The position numbers and the translations under genes were made by a program. 64,000 nucleotides of DNA from positions 54,441,824 to 54,505,823 of the forward strand of contig NC_079504.1 in assembly GCF_030052815.1 (NCBI RefSeq). Reading direction: 5' to 3'. Source of the stretch: Hevea brasiliensis (Eukaryota > Streptophyta > Magnoliopsida > Malpighiales > Euphorbiaceae). A model generated the notes under the pieces. The model did no database searches. It saw only the letters and a program-made list of their open reading frames with translations, and had not been told where the DNA came from. This document shows positions 1 to 12,957 of this stretch, piece by piece. The stretch's first letter is position 1; each line of letters opens with the position of its first letter.

Positions 1-1856
1 TTAAATTTTAGGATTTGGAATGCTAATTTGTCCTAGCAATTTCTCCTAGTTCCATTAGGATCTAAGTTTTGGTCAAAACACTAAATTTGTAGTTATAGAT
101 CTTATAGAAATTTTGGCTTTGGTTTTACTTCATTTGCAGTGTTGTAGACCAAGTTATGGCACTTTTACCAAAACTGGTCAGGCTAGTCAATGTCCAGAAT
201 TTTCTGGTTAGTTTGGTTCTGGCAGTTTTGTTGGACTAAATTTGGTTAATAATTTGATTAGGTTAGGGTCAGAACTGGGCTCTAAGTTCCTCATAGGAAA
301 TGGTCTCCTATGTCTAAACTTTCCAATGGTTCAAAAATCATGCCATTCTGACCTTCCTAGAGTGAGTCATGGCCATTTGAACATTGACTGTTCATATGGT
401 CATTTTTCCAGGTCTAGATTTTGGTTACCCGAATTCAAGCCAATTTTTGGTCATTTTGTGTTTGGTTTCTTGGCATGGTTTCTTCATGAAAAATGTTGCT
501 TTAGGTCTTAAAGTTTATCTCCAATTGGTCTCATACCAATTGGAGCTGTCTAGCTCCACTTATGTTTATTTAAACACAATGGACTCATAGGTCTAGAATT
601 CCCTGCTTAAGAACAACACTCTCAATTTTCAATTCCACCCAACTTTCAAACTTCAATTCACATCCATACCACTTCTAATAGTCAATAATCAACCTCAGAA
701 ACATCAAATTCAAGTCACAACACAAAATTCCCAAATTTATGTCAAAACCCTAACTTCTATATTCATCTCATGCAACCTATACTCCATCAACCTATCCATC
801 ACATATATACATATCTCATACCATCTCTAGGCAAGTTTAATATCAATTAAACTCATCATACTCTCATACATCAAAGCTGGCAAAATTCATGCACACTCTC
901 ACATATATGTTTTTTTTTTTCACCAATTTCTCATTCAATTTAACTTCCTAACAAAAATTTAAGAGAGAGGAAGGTAAGTATATGCACTAACCTCTTCTAG
1001 CTCAAATCCAAGCCAATCCAAAACTTCAATTTCTTCTCCTCTTTTTGCTCCCAAAGTGTTAAGCAAGGTTCTAGGATAAAATTTAGTGTTGGGAACTTAA
1101 GAAAAATATGGTGGGAATTCAAGATAATTGAAGCTTGGAGAAGCTTTAATGGAGGAGGGCTTTTAAGAGGTGGTTCAGCCAAATGGATAAAATGAAGAAG
1201 ATGAATGCTTTTCTCCTTTTATTTGATTTATTTTTAACTTTTTAAATGTGTGTGTCTTATGTTAATTGGTTAGTAAACCTTGATTGCATCATTGTGACAT
1301 GTGCATGATGTCATAATTGGGATTTTAATTTCTTTTTCTTTTTCTTTTCCTTTCTTCTTTCTTTACTTATTTTTAATTGACTTTTTAGTAATATTTATTC
1401 ACATTTTAGGTCATAAATCTCACTTAATTGAATGAATAAGTTGGTCAAAAATTATCTTTGAAGGTAAAATGACCAAAATATCCTTCGTTTAGCTTAATGA
1501 GCTAAAATTATTTGTATTGATTGACAAATTTTTCTTAGCATTTTTCTGTCATCTGAGCCTCAATAATTCTTCACTAGAGTCCCAAAAATTAATTCACAGG
1601 GTTTCCCACTGGTCTAGGGTTGCTAACTGTCTTCACAGTCACTTTCCGTTATGTCACCCATCACCGTAGCTCTTGCTCGTTTAACTTCATTGCATTTCAT
1701 TTCCTAAATTTTTCCTTAATTTTTCTTATCATTATTTGGGTTATTTATGACTCCTTACTATAATTTAAATATAGTTCCAGACATTCTGGCTATCCGGACA
1801 AATATTGATCACCAGAACAGTAGAATGTATGGACTACCTAAGGTAAGGATGTCACA
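1..1856 (-). mobile_element. Partial LTR (K) of a Tekay-like Ty3/gypsy element
   Basis: On the minus strand this stretch begins with TGTGACATCC at 1856, a variant of the TGTAACACCC start shared by the other long LTRs here. It runs off the left edge of the window. It resembles the LTRs of D and J along its length, for example the tract near 1560-1680 around 'gagtcccaaaaatta' and 'ggtctaggg', and the unit near 120-220 about 'ccaagttatggca'. It cuts a copia-like LTR at 1856/1857. The short ORFs inside it have no protein-like composition and are not genes. The other end and any target duplication lie outside the window. Confidence 0.75.
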
Positions 1857-2658
1857 CACCCAATTAGCAATAAGGAATACCTTAAACATGAACCTTTAAT
1901 TATACATTAACATGCACTAAAATTTCTCTATTATAAAATCCCAATTCTAGCTGAAGCCATAGTTAATGTCAAACTCCATTTGCTATGAATATCATGTTCT
2001 ATTTTAATTCCTGTTCTTGATTAATTAGACTTTCTTGTCAGAAACTCCTTTCTGGCTAAGACTATCTATCCTAGCCAGGAACTTAAATCATTAAAATCTA
2101 TCTCCATATATAACCAGTAGGACCCAACATATGCCCATATACCCATACACAGTATAAGTATGAAAGCAGTATTAAACTCAAACCACCTATATGCAAAATA
2201 ACTGTGTTATCTCAGGTCAAGAGATTATATGCACCGATATGATTTTTATGACAATGCATTGATAAGAGTCAACTCCATGTGCTTATCATAAGCGTCACTG
2301 GTTCGACCTACTTATTATATATAAGTGTCTATCATGTTTGTTATGTGGCATAAGACTCACCACTCTAACATATTAATATCTCATATTAATACTTTGGAAA
2401 CAAACATGATTACAATATTTCTGGATAAGTCATGTCCTTTTTGAAATACCCATTGTGAACCAGTTTATGATACTTTGTGCTAGAAGTACTGTCACTCATA
2501 TTCTTAACAACTTAATAATATAATTTCTAACAAAATATCAATGGACTTTTCAATTACACATAAATAGATTATACAAACAGAAGTGTAATTGCCTTTTATT
2601 AATAAAAATATGTATAAGATACATACAAAATGATATACTCCAGAGCATACTACTAACA
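1857..2658 (-). mobile_element. Copia-like LTR fragment, minus strand
   Basis: The reverse complement starts TGTTAGTAGTATGC at 2658 and matches the plus-strand solo LTR at 12958 onward (same 'tattaataaaa' tract, same 'ataagtaggtcgaacc' motif) up to about 13830. There it is interrupted by LTR K, at the point corresponding to 'actaattgggtg' in the intact copy. Only the first 0.8 kb of the roughly 2.1-kb LTR is present. The host sequence to the right is Tat integrase DNA. Confidence 0.8.
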
Positions 2659-2689
2659 AAATAAAACTATAACCTACTAAATGACCTTT

Positions 2690-2893
2690 CAGGTCAGATC
2701 TTCTCTCACTTTCCTTTTGCCTAGATTTCCCTTTTGGGTTTTCAACCTAGCATTTATTATTTTTCCTTTTATTTTTCATCCTACCATTTATTATTTTCCT
2801 TTTTATTTTTTCCTTTTATTTTTCAGCCTAGCATTTATTATTTTCCTTTTTTTTCTTTTTTTTTTCTTTTTTTTTACCATAACTTTTGCTTAA
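2690..2893. repeat. T-rich low-complexity tract with short direct repeats
   Basis: Repeats of 'agcatttattattttcc' alternate with long T and C/T runs. The reading frame through it gives only F/L/I-rich junk. It lies just beyond the integrase tail of the Tat remnant and looks like non-coding decay of that element. Confidence 0.7.
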
Positions 2894-2904
2894 ATCTCCC
2901 TTTG

Positions 2905-3551
2905 TGAGTTTTTAGCCTAGCGAGCCTTTCTCACACAAAGTAGCTTTTGAGCCTCTCAAGGTTAACCGGTTCCTGGAACTCATTTCCATCCAGGACTAAT
3001 ATTCTCACAGCACCTCCTGGCAAGATTTTCTTAACAATATATGGACCATCCTAGTTTGACTTGCATTTTCCTCCTCGATCAAAAGGAATGGGCCAGGCCT
3101 GTTTTAAAATCATATCACCTTCTTTGATTTTTCTTGGCCTAACCTTTTTGTTAAAGGCTCATGCTATCTTCCTTTGATAAGACTGCATGTGATATAAGGC
3201 CTTCATTCTTTTCACATCAATCAAAGCTAATTCTTCATATCTTTTCTAAGCCCACACATTTTCTGAGACTTTAGCTTAAAGCATCACACTTAAGGATTCA
3301 ACTTCTAGCTTAATGGGTAGTATTGCTTCAGTCCCATATACTAAAGAGAATGGGGTTGCCCCTGTGGATGTTCTTATAGTAGTGCGATAACCCCAAAGAG
3401 CATAAGGTAGTTTCTCAAGCCAATCCTTATAGGTTTTGACCATCTTCCTCAAAATAGTTTTCATATTCTTATTTGCTACTTCCATTGCTTCATTAGTCTG
3501 TGGCCTATATGGTGAAGACTTATGATGCTTAATCTTGAACTCTAATATCAA
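2905..3551 (-). pseudogene. Tat-type integrase, core end and C-terminal domain
   Basis: Seen on the minus strand: the last part of the integrase catalytic core (YRPQTNEAMEVANKN, where the glutamate is the presumed third acidic residue of the DDE triad). This is followed by LPYALWGYRTTIRTSTGATP and a VYGTEAILP stretch, typical of Tat elements. Below 3276 the same protein continues after stop codons with a GPYIVKKILPGGAV-like C-terminal segment, read from about 3060-2960. In life the protein would insert retrotransposon cDNA into the genome. Several in-frame stops and the missing partners show it is dead. It is in the same frame as the fragment at 3702-4245. Confidence 0.8.
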
Positions 3552-3701
3552 TTCTAGAAAATCACCCTTGAACTAAATGCCATTACCTAAGACTATCTCA
3601 TGAGGTTCCTCAAATCGATAGATCAAATTTTTTCATACAAACTTGATCATCTGCTTAGCAACTACTACCTTGAAGGATTCAGCCTAAACCCATTTATTGA
3701 A

Positions 3702-4245
3702 CTAGTCAATTGCTACAATTATAAATCTATAGCCATTAGAAGCTGTGGGCGTAATCCTTCTGATGTTGTTTATTCCCCTAACCAAAAATGGCCATGGTGA
3801 AGTCATAGTGTAAAGCTCACTCAGTGGTAGATGATTTAAGTTCCTGTGGATTTGGCATTCATGGCATTTCTCAACAAACCTAGCACAGTCAGTCTCCATG
3901 GTAGACCAGTGGTAACCTAGTCTTAAAATCTTCCCAGCCAAAGCCCTTCCATTCATTTGGAGACCACACATTCTCGCATGTACTTCTTCCATTATTTGTT
4001 CAGCCAACATTTTTGTCACACATAAAAGCAAATGCCCTTTAAAGAACCTTTTTTAGAGTTACCCCACCACAAGAATCGAGTGGCTAATCTATGAATTGTA
4101 GCTCAATCTCTCTTATTGGTTGATTATGGGTATTCCCTTGCTTCTAGATACCTCCTTATGTCTTCATAGCATTTCCCTTCATCTTCCAAATGTAAATGTG
4201 CTATTACCAATCTTCATAGCACGAGATTTTGCTTCTTATTAAAAT
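3702..4245 (-). pseudogene. Tat-type integrase, zinc finger and start of core
   Basis: The longest open part is 4031-3702. It contains MEEVHARMCG, then GYHWSTMETDC and CHECQIH, which form an HHCC-type zinc finger with the second cysteine pair visible. SPWPF and VAID, close to the first catalytic aspartate, follow. Upstream to 4245 the frame shows the linker between RNase H and integrase, with stops. About 150 bases of damaged core separate this from 3551. It is the 5' portion of the same gene as 2905-3551. Confidence 0.78.
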
Positions 4246-4937
4246 AACTATGTCACACCTTACCCCATCGTAAGATGTGGCATGATCTCATAGTATACCT
4301 AATAAATCATCGCACTTTGCCTACCGATAATCTATTAAATATACTGCAATAGATTTTGGCAAAGCAAATTTATTTTTAAGTTTGAAATGGTGATAAAAAT
4401 TTAAATTAAGTGTTTTCAACTCAAGTGCTTCTTAGCAACTTATCTAGAAATAATTAGGCATTTTTAAAATTTTTCAGAAAATCAGCGTGGTTACAGCTAT
4501 AAATGCAATAAAACAGTTTTTCAAACCTGTTGAAAAACAAGTTACAAAAATATATAATACCCAAGTGAAACTCAATGAACTCAAAACATTTCTTTTCATT
4601 CTCAACAAATTTCTTCACAAAGAAAATTATTCGTTATTTACAGGATTCAGAAACAAACTTAAATATCTGCATTCATTGCAGTAATAAAATTAATATTATA
4701 AAAATTTACATGTAAATAAAGTCTTAAAATACTATTACAATAATTACAATTCCAAAATTTTATTACAACTTTTTTTGTACTATTGCTCGAATGTAAATAC
4801 ATGCAAATAGCTACATGTTTACATCAAAGTTTAATTTACAAGGGTACACCTATGATATACCCAAATATAGTCATAACACGTCTTCAAGTCACAGCTTCAA
4901 GTAGTCTTACTCAGCTGCTCTATCATCTCTTTCACCT

Positions 4938-4978
4938 GCGACAACATACAAAGCTATCACTGAGCGGTGAACTCAGTG
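4938..4978 (-). promoter_or_regulatory. Twin hairpin in the 3' LTR of C
   Basis: On the minus strand, CACTGAG and CTCAGTG (4972-4978 with 4958-4964) form the first stem. The second stem, GTGATAGC with GTTGTCGC, uses two or more G-U pairs, and AGGTGA follows. It corresponds to the hairpins at 34147, 9896, 52863 and 42608. See the finding on the shared twin hairpin. Confidence 0.55.
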
Positions 4979-7375
4979 GTGTACAACTAATAATTTAAAA
5001 TTCAATACAAAATATACTTTGACAAATCATAGCAAAAAGGCTTAAAGTATTTAAATTCTTCAAAATTCATAAAATCAAAGTCAATAATTTCAATCATATA
5101 AATCATTTGTTGAATAATATTTGATCAAGTAATCACGATTTATCCAATTCATAGTAAAGCAATTGAAATATTCATATTTTTCTTGAACCATGAAAACAAT
5201 ATATTATTTTCCAACCACTAACAAACATTTGTTTCAATCACATTTTAACAAAGGAAGCATAATTTAAGAATGTTGAAATCATTCACACAGTTTAGAGCAT
5301 GGCACTAAAACAATATCGGGTCGTACACCATGACAAAGCTAATACTCCCAATAACTAAAGGCTAAAGGAGAACACACGGGGTAGCTAGCAAATATGAGTA
5401 CTCATTCAATCCTTCTACAACTGGTAACACACCTCATCACTTTAGCTAGAGAGGGAAAACTCAACCCCAACAAGTGGAGGATATCATAATCACTATCATC
5501 TCACTAGACAAGATAATGAGGAACACAATCACATTGTCATGCTAATTGTGGTTTCAAAATAATTTCACAAAATTTTCCATTCAAAGAATTGCATTGTAAA
5601 TTAAGTAAATACAGTTCAAAAAAATTTCCATTCAATAAAATGCATTTACAATCAATAAACACACTTAGTTGTTGAAATTTCATTTCACAATCTTCAAAAC
5701 AATACATAAAATTCTTAAGTGCACAAAAGGATTTATATTTAAATCATGTAAAGTCAATTCAACAATAGAAAAGAATAGTTGTGCGCAAACCTGTTTATAC
5801 TCCTCTTACTTAGTTCAACTTTTTCCCTTCTTTAGGAGGCTCATTTTTTCACTGAAAATACACAATGGAAATGTCTCAATACTTATCCGAATTATCTTCA
5901 ATAACTAATTAATTTAATATCTAATGAATGCTTAATTTACTTATGTAAATTCAAGGAGTTTGGGTTTTGGACAGTTTTGAACCTTGATTTTAGAACCAAA
6001 TTCAACCTACTTCTAGTCCTCATTTAATAATATAATCTTAATAAAAGTTATTCTTCTATGTCTTAGTTTTATTTTCCAAGTTGAATCACTGAATTTGGAG
6101 TTTTATAGCTTTAGTTGTGGTAAATTTACCAAGTGCTGGTCTAGTGTGTAACACTCATCAGAGCAATTCCGCCTGCTCATGGTGACTTGGTCGGTCCCAC
6201 ACCTAGAACGCCCGAAAAATAATTAAACTAAAGTCGGGAACCATAATTAACTCAAATATTAGTAAGAAAAATTTAGTAAAAATTTTAGAAATAAAATACA
6301 ACTAAGTCAAATGAGCCGGTGCCCAAGCGAAGGGTAACCAGAGGGAAGTTGCGGTTCTCGCAACGAGGAGCCCTAGACCCGGGGGAAAAATTTTAAAATA
6401 ATTTTTGGGACTCCAGAGAAGGGTCATTGAGGTTCCTATGGTATTATAATGCCAAGAAAATATTTAGAAAAAATTTTCAATCGGTACAGACAATTTTGAC
6501 CCGTTAAGCCAAACGGAGGGCATTTTGGTCATTTCGCCTTTAGAGGTGATTTTTGGCCGACTTGTCCAGTTAAGTAAATAATTATTATGACATAAAATAT
6601 GAACTAATGTTGATGAAAAATTAATTTGAAGCTAGTAGAAAAGAAAAGAAAAGAAAATAAAGAAAATTAAAGATAATGACATCACATGATGTCACTCACT
6701 TAATCCCAACCAATCACAAGTTAATAAGCATTCTTAAAACACTTAAAAGAGTCAAAATGGACCAAAATAAATATGCTCTTCTTCTTCTTCTTCCTCCAAT
6801 ACGTGACTCTCTTCTCCATAGCCTCCATAGAAGTTTTCTTTCATCACTTTCATTTTTCCCATGAATTTCCACTACTAAGCCCTAAGTCACCTTCATCAAA
6901 ACTTGTCCATAACTCTTGGGGAAGCTTTTGGCAGCCAAGAAGAGGAAAGAAAGTGAAGGTTTAACAAGTTGGGAATTTTATCAAATAAGGTTAGTGCATA
7001 TTAACTTCCTAATCTTGTTTACTTATTGAAATTTAGTTTGAATATGAATAAATAATTAAGAAATTGAAGAAAATCATGTGTGAAATTGAGAAGCAAATTT
7101 TGGTCAGCACTTATAGGATGAGGAATTGATGAGTTTTATTGGGCTAAAACCTAAATACAAGCTTAGATAGTGACATATGAATGATTGATGACCTTAATTG
7201 GGATGTGTTGCATGATTCATGGATTGGAAGCTAGGGTTTTGAGAAGTGAAATTTGGATTTAGCTTATGAAATTGTGAAAGAACATTATAAGGGTCAATTA
7301 GTGACCATTTTAGGTATGTTGACCATAAATTGGACTGAAAAATAGTATAGCCAAGTGAATGTGTAGGCTGCCTTG

Positions 7376-8290
7376 TTAGTGCAGCAGAGTGACTGAAAAT
7401 TCAGTCCACTTGGACTGCCATAACTTGGGCTGTGTTAGTCCAATTGATGTTTGGCCAATTGGACATGAAACTAGGCTTATAATGACACATTTTTGCTGAA
7501 GAAACCATGCCCAAATGACCAAAGAAAGAGGACCAAAAGTTGGCCCCAATCCGGACACCCTGCAACAGCACCTGCAGAAATGACCAAATGAATAGTAACT
7601 GTTCATTTGGCCATAACTCACTGTAGATTTCGTCAATTGACCTGATATTTTTACTGCAACAAGTTAAGACATAGAAAAACAACTTTCATGAAGAAAAATA
7701 CCCCAAATTATGAGCAGAACCTAATCAAATCATTGAGCAAAGTGAAGTTTACTGTACTGAGATTTCCAGAATTTTCACTTGAGCAGTAATGTTTGGATGG
7801 CTATAACTCTCTCTAGAGAACTCGGATTTAGGCGATTCTTGAACCGATAGAAACCTAAGGTATGGTAGAACATTTCATAAGAAGAAAGTTAGACCAAATT
7901 ATGAACTTAACTTGATTAAATTACTGACCAAAGTTGGACCAAAAATCTGCCAGACCCAAAATCTCAAAATGAACAGTGCACGTGAACAGTAAACTTATTT
8001 TGGCCATAACTTGAGCTACAAAACTCCAAATGGAGTGATTCAAAAAAAGAAATTCAACTAGATAAAATAAGGAACATTTTCTATGAAGGAAGTTTTGTCA
8101 AATTCCAACAGTAAATCGACCAATGAAACAGTGCAACTTCGGAGCACCAAAACCGAAAATTGGCAATTTTGCCAAAATGACCTAAGCTTTGAGAAATTGA
8201 CCAAAACCAACAAGTTTTAAATGAAAAATGTAGTATGTTTGAAGTGCCAAAGTCAATGTACATATTTTCTATGCAAAAGTTAACATTTTA
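7376..8290 (+). repeat. Four tandem copies of a roughly 190-200-bp LTR module
   Basis: The anchor motif C(A/T)TAACT occurs at 7419, 7612, 7801 and 8005, spacing 193, 189 and 204. Each copy continues with a variant of 'ctacaaaactccaaa', then 'gattc', then 'acatttcatgaaga'-like text. The copies are strongly diverged. The third module has no counterpart in the LTRs of E. Confidence 0.7.
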
Positions 8291-9317
8291 GTTGACTAAT
8301 GAAGTGAATAGTGACATGAAAACTTGAAATAAGCTTGAAAATGGATTTGTAATTGATTCCAACAAGTTTTAAATGCAAATTGTGGTACATCGAGTGTTAA
8401 AACCAATTTAAATATTGTCTATGAAAAATTCAATATTTTTGTTTACCTATGTTTTTAATAGTGAAACAAAAACTTGAAATTAAAAATTTGTAATTAGAAA
8501 TGCATCTAGGGGACTTTAAATTGCAATTGGCTATTAATACTAGTAAATGTAAAACTCAAAATGTGAGATCTTGGTGTAATTAGAATTAATATATCCATTA
8601 AGTATAAAAGGTCAACATTTTGGTTGACTAGTATGGTGAATAGTAATCAAAATGATTAGTGAATTAAGATGAAGATTTAGAACCAATTCTAAGCTTAAAT
8701 GCTTAGAATTGTATGACAAATATGGACTATGCATCCTAGTCAAAATTGTTAAAAGAAATTTAGGCCATAAATTTGAAATCCATGAAATATTCATGGATTA
8801 CTTGAAACATGAAAATAAGTCACCTAATTGATGTGAATAGATAGTTAGGGCATATATGCCCATCACAAATGGAATTCATAAAATATTAGTAACTCAACTT
8901 GAAATATAAAATTTGTAATTACATAAGTAGACTCTTGAATGTATAAATGAGAAAGGAAAAATGTTTTGAATACAATGGTACATGTGAACCATTGTTTAGA
9001 ATTGGGATCAATATGAATAGCATAATGAATGGATAAATAAACCATATTAATGTATGAATGAGACATTAGTTCTCATTATTGTAAAGAGGAGAAGTATTTT
9101 GAGTACAATGGTATAAAAGGATAATTGATGTGAATTGTGATCATATAAATGATCAAATGAATGTATGAATTATGATTGAAATTTATCATGAAATAATGAA
9201 GTCATAAAGCACAATATATTAATATTTTAAAGTATCAAATGCCCTAGTATACCTAACAAGATTGGTTTGGATAGTTTGGCATGCCAATAGGGTATTGTTT
9301 TAGCAGTACTGCGAAAG

Positions 9318-9420
9318 GAAAGGCTTTATGCCTGTATTCATGGCTTTATGCCCGTATTCATGGCTTTTATGCCTGTATTCATGGCTTTTATGCCGATTAT
9401 GTGATATCATGGCTTTTAGC
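9318..9420 (+). repeat. Short tandem repeat, about 24-bp unit
   Basis: The unit 'catggcttttatgcctgtatt' and close variants recur four times (for example near 9339, 9360, 9384 and 9410). They create an open frame of repeated Ala/Tyr/His/Gly residues that should not be taken for a gene. The LTRs of E have only one 'catggcttttagcc' at the matching place, so this is a local expansion. Confidence 0.75.
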
Positions 9421-9895
9421 CATACCGATCGCATACGTGGTTGACGCTCTGCGTCCCATGGTATGACGGCCCGAGGCACGATGGTGTCGGTGCCAACGAC
9501 CGTTATCCATCCGGTAGCCTAAGTATAGGTTACTTGGGCATCAATTAAAGTATTATTCAATTCAGCAGCTAAGTTAAGTTAAGTATAATGAAAATCCAAG
9601 ACAAGTAAAGTAAGTATTGAATGAATAAGCAAAAGAGATTAGCAAAAGAAACATAACAAAAATATAAATTGCAGAACCGTACAAACTTGAAATACAATAC
9701 AGATAGAATAAATTATATACCTGCTAGTATTACTGAAAAGTTATAAACTAAGCACTTCCAAAGAGGAACAAACTAGTATATAAGATCGTTGATACTAGAA
9801 ATACCATACCAAATTAAATTGATTCTTGAGTATCCAATTATCATTTATTTCTTTCTTTACTTGTATATATTATTTCTTGTTATATTATTGCACCA

Positions 9896-9943
9896 CTAAG
9901 CAGAAATGCTTAGCGCGATGGAATTGCTTCCTCGCGCAGGTAC
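9896..9943 (+). promoter_or_regulatory. Twin hairpin in solo LTR F
   Basis: CTAAGCA (9896-9902), loop GAAA, TGCTTAG (9907-9913). GCGCGA (9913-9918) then pairs with TCGCGC (9932-9937), followed by AGGTACT. Confidence 0.6.
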
Positions 9944-12903
9944 TGAAGGTAAAACCAGTAGACTGTCGACTGAGATTTTTGGAGTCCAGATCTGCAGAAG
10001 TGTCAGAAGAGTTCAAGATTGTCACCTCCTCAGCAATGCATGTAGATAGGGCTCATTTTATACATGTTATGTATATTATTCATTCCTAGCACATTGTAAA
10101 TTATTTGTATATCTTGTACAAAATAAACTCATGTAATTAACCTATGAATTATGGAAGCTATTCAAAGTAAGTATTTTAGTATGTGAATTGAATTTGAGAT
10201 ATAATGAGATTATACTTGTGAATATTGAGATATTGAAAATCTAATGAGATTTCTGAGAAATCTGGATACTGCATTGAGATACATTATGTTTGAAAATTTT
10301 TGAGACTATTAAGTTTGAGAAATTGATTATTTATTGAATTTGTCTTTGGCAGTTTATGATGTAATGTTAGTACAAATTAAAGACTAGACTTTGTCGGATT
10401 TTCGTTATAATTTTGTAAATTTCCAATTTAGTTATATTTTGATAAAAGTAAAAATAGCCTAAATCTTCAATAAAGTTTTTGAATAAATAAATCAAGGACT
10501 GTAATGAAATCAGATAAAATAGAGTGCTCCGGCACACTGAGTGGCATAACTTGCTCGGCTACACTGTAGTCGGGTAAGGGGTGTCACATAGTGACCAATA
10601 CTGTTTTAGATCAGGGCAAATTCTGAAACTCAATTTTGTCAAGCAAATGAGACTAGTTATGGTCATAATTTGGCTTCATTTTCCTCATATGAGTTCTTCC
10701 CCTGTGTCTCATGATTACACAGGTTCAAGAATCACTAAATTTGAAGCTGTATAGGGTGAGTTATGGCAATTTAACCAACCTAGACTCATGAAACCTACAA
10801 CTCCAGAATTCGAGGTTTCAAGTCAACTTTCCAATTAATATTTAAGGATTTTACATTCAGAATTTGAGTAAGGTTCCTAAACACAAGTTGTAACCCTGAT
10901 TCTTAGGTTTTCAGATCATTTTGGCTCATCCAATTTGGAATTTTCTATTGAAAGTTATAGTCTAATTACAATCCTAGGGTCAAATGGCTAAAATAATTCC
11001 AGTGCAGGAATTCCAGAATGGGAAGTCCTGAATTCTCCTAACATTTTCCCTAAGTTCCTTTAGGATCTGGGAAAAACATCAAAGTTGTAGTTTTAGGCCT
11101 TACAAAGATTTTGGTTTTTAAATCATTGCATTTGTAGTTTTGTAGCCCAAGTTATGGCAATTTTGCTAAAACTAACCGGATGGCCATTTGTCCAGGATTT
11201 CTAAGTTAGTCTAGAATCAGGCAGATTTGATGAACTGAATTTACTTAGCAATTTGATTAAGTTAAGGTCATAATTTGGATTTATGATCTTCATGATAATT
11301 GTTCTTCTATGTTTCAAGTTTTCAATGGTTCAACAATCACCTAATTTAGAGTTTTTTTAGTGTGAATTATACCTAATTTACTGAGAACTATTCATTTGGT
11401 CATTTTTTGTTAGGTCCAGAATTGTAATACGGATTCAAGGCAAATTTTGGGAACCTATGGTCAATTTTTGGGCAAGGTCTCTTCATGAAAATTCTAGCCC
11501 TATGTCTTATGTTTCACCTTCAATTAGCCTCACACCAATTGGAGCTATATAACTCAACTTATAACCATCTAAGTGGACTCAAACTATCTAGAATTCCAGC
11601 ATATGGCACACCATCGATTCATCAATTTCATTCCTCAATTCAACATCAATACACATCCATTGCACCTCATATGACTTTAATTTACCATTACAAACTTCAA
11701 TTGGGTAACCTACCACAAAAACCTAATTCTCCATAAACCCTAATTTCTCCATCTTCCCAATTTCATGCAACACATGCAATTCAAACACACCAATCAAGTA
11801 TACATCATTTCCTAAGCTTAAATTCAAGATTAATTTCATCAATCCACTCAAACCCTAGGTTACATCAAGCTGGCCAAAATTCTTACCCTTGGTTTCATGC
11901 ATGATTTTCATTTTTTTTCCATGTTATTTCCACTTATTTAAACTTAAATTAAATAAATATATAAGAAGAAAGCTTGGAAATCAACTTACCTCACTTGACA
12001 AATTTTCAATCTCCCAAAGTCTTCAATTTCTTATATTTCTTTTACTCCTAATATTCCTAGTAAGGTTCAAGATCAAGTTTTTATTCTAATAACTATGGAA
12101 TTTATGGTGGGAATTCAAGGATTTTAAAGCTTGGATGGCTTAAAAATGGTGGAAGAATGAAGAGGAAGGGAGGAGATGAAGTGAGTTGGCCAAGGAAGAT
12201 GATGGACACAAAAATTGTTATTTATTTTTTAATTTAATTTGTCTCTTATAGAGACAATTATCCACAAATTTTAAATATTAAATTTATTATTTTAATTATG
12301 TCATGATGATGTCATTGTGATGTCAAAATTGTAAAAATAAATTTTCATAATACTTTGTTTTTCTTTTCTTTTCTTTTATTTTCTTTTCTTTTCCATACAC
12401 TTTCTATATTTTTAATTCTTTTTCAATATTTTAATCTCATACATTTTAATGGACACTTAGGTCAAAAATCACCTTTAGGAGTGAAATGACCAAAATGCCC
12501 CTCATCGGGTTATAGTCCATCTTTTAACAATGTCTGATGAGTTTTTAAAATCTGATTCACTTATTTGTGCTTATTCCCTTTTTATTTCCATGATTTTCTA
12601 ACTCCCAATAATTTCACAATTATCCCTTGACTTAAGATGTCATGGGGTCCCACACGAATTTAGGGTAGCAACCAAGCTCGTAGTCACTTCCAAGGTCAGT
12701 CACCCATCACCAGGACCTTAGCTTATTTAACCAATTTGTGCTTTATTTCTCTTATTTTTAATCCAACCCCATTTGATCTTTATCAATTTTATTTATGTCT
12801 CTTCTATGTGAATTAAACACAGTCCCAGACATTCTAGCCGTCCGGATAGACACCACCACTGCAATGAGAGAATGTACTGACTACTTAATATGAGGGTATT
12901 ACA

Positions 12904-12922
12904 ATTCTCCCCTCCTTAAAAG
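12904..12922 (-). promoter_or_regulatory. Polypurine tract of element C
   Basis: The minus strand reads AAGGAGGGGAGAAT directly before the LTR start TGTAATACCC. This is the expected primer for plus-strand DNA synthesis, next to the 3' LTR. Confidence 0.75.
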
Positions 12923-12957
12923 AAATTTTGTCCTCAAAATTTTCCTAATGTCAGTCC

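Larger units (their letters stand above)
2659..4250 (-). mobile_element. Tat-lineage Ty3/gypsy remnant
   Basis: Only the integrase part of pol is visible, on the minus strand. It is cut on the left by the copia-like LTR and on the right by the 3' LTR of element C at 4251. Motifs such as YRPQTN, LPYALWGYRT and SPWPF, together with a cysteine pair in the zinc finger, match the integrase style of Tat (Ogre/Retand) elements and not that of Tekay. It is the oldest recognisable layer in the left of the window. Confidence 0.75.
6147..10588 (+). mobile_element. Solo LTR F (Tekay-type, 4442 bp) with target duplication TAGTG
   Basis: It begins TGTAACACTC and ends GGGTGTCACA. TAGTG lies at 6142-6146 and again at 10589-10593. 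The uninterrupted allele of the host LTR at 39555-39575 reads straight through 'ccagtgaccaat', confirming a clean insertion. No internal region is present, so this is a recombined solo LTR. The first 0.45 kb and the last part match the LTRs of D and E. It is about 1.5 kb longer than those because of extra sequence, mainly in 7780-9240. All ORFs inside are small and not gene-like. Confidence 0.9.
4251..12903 (-). repeat. 3' LTR of element C (about 4.2 kb, split by solo LTR F)
   Basis: The left end reads TGTCACACC (minus-strand LTR 3' terminus ...GGTGTGACA). The right end ...GGGTATTACA gives the minus-strand start TGTAATACCC. Removing 6147-10593 leaves about 4.2 kb. It aligns with 30539-31148, 34695-35576 and 39123-41020. 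The small ORFs within it (for example near 4487, 4783, 5669, 11485 and 11889) lie in LTR sequence and are not supported as genes. Confidence 0.82.
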
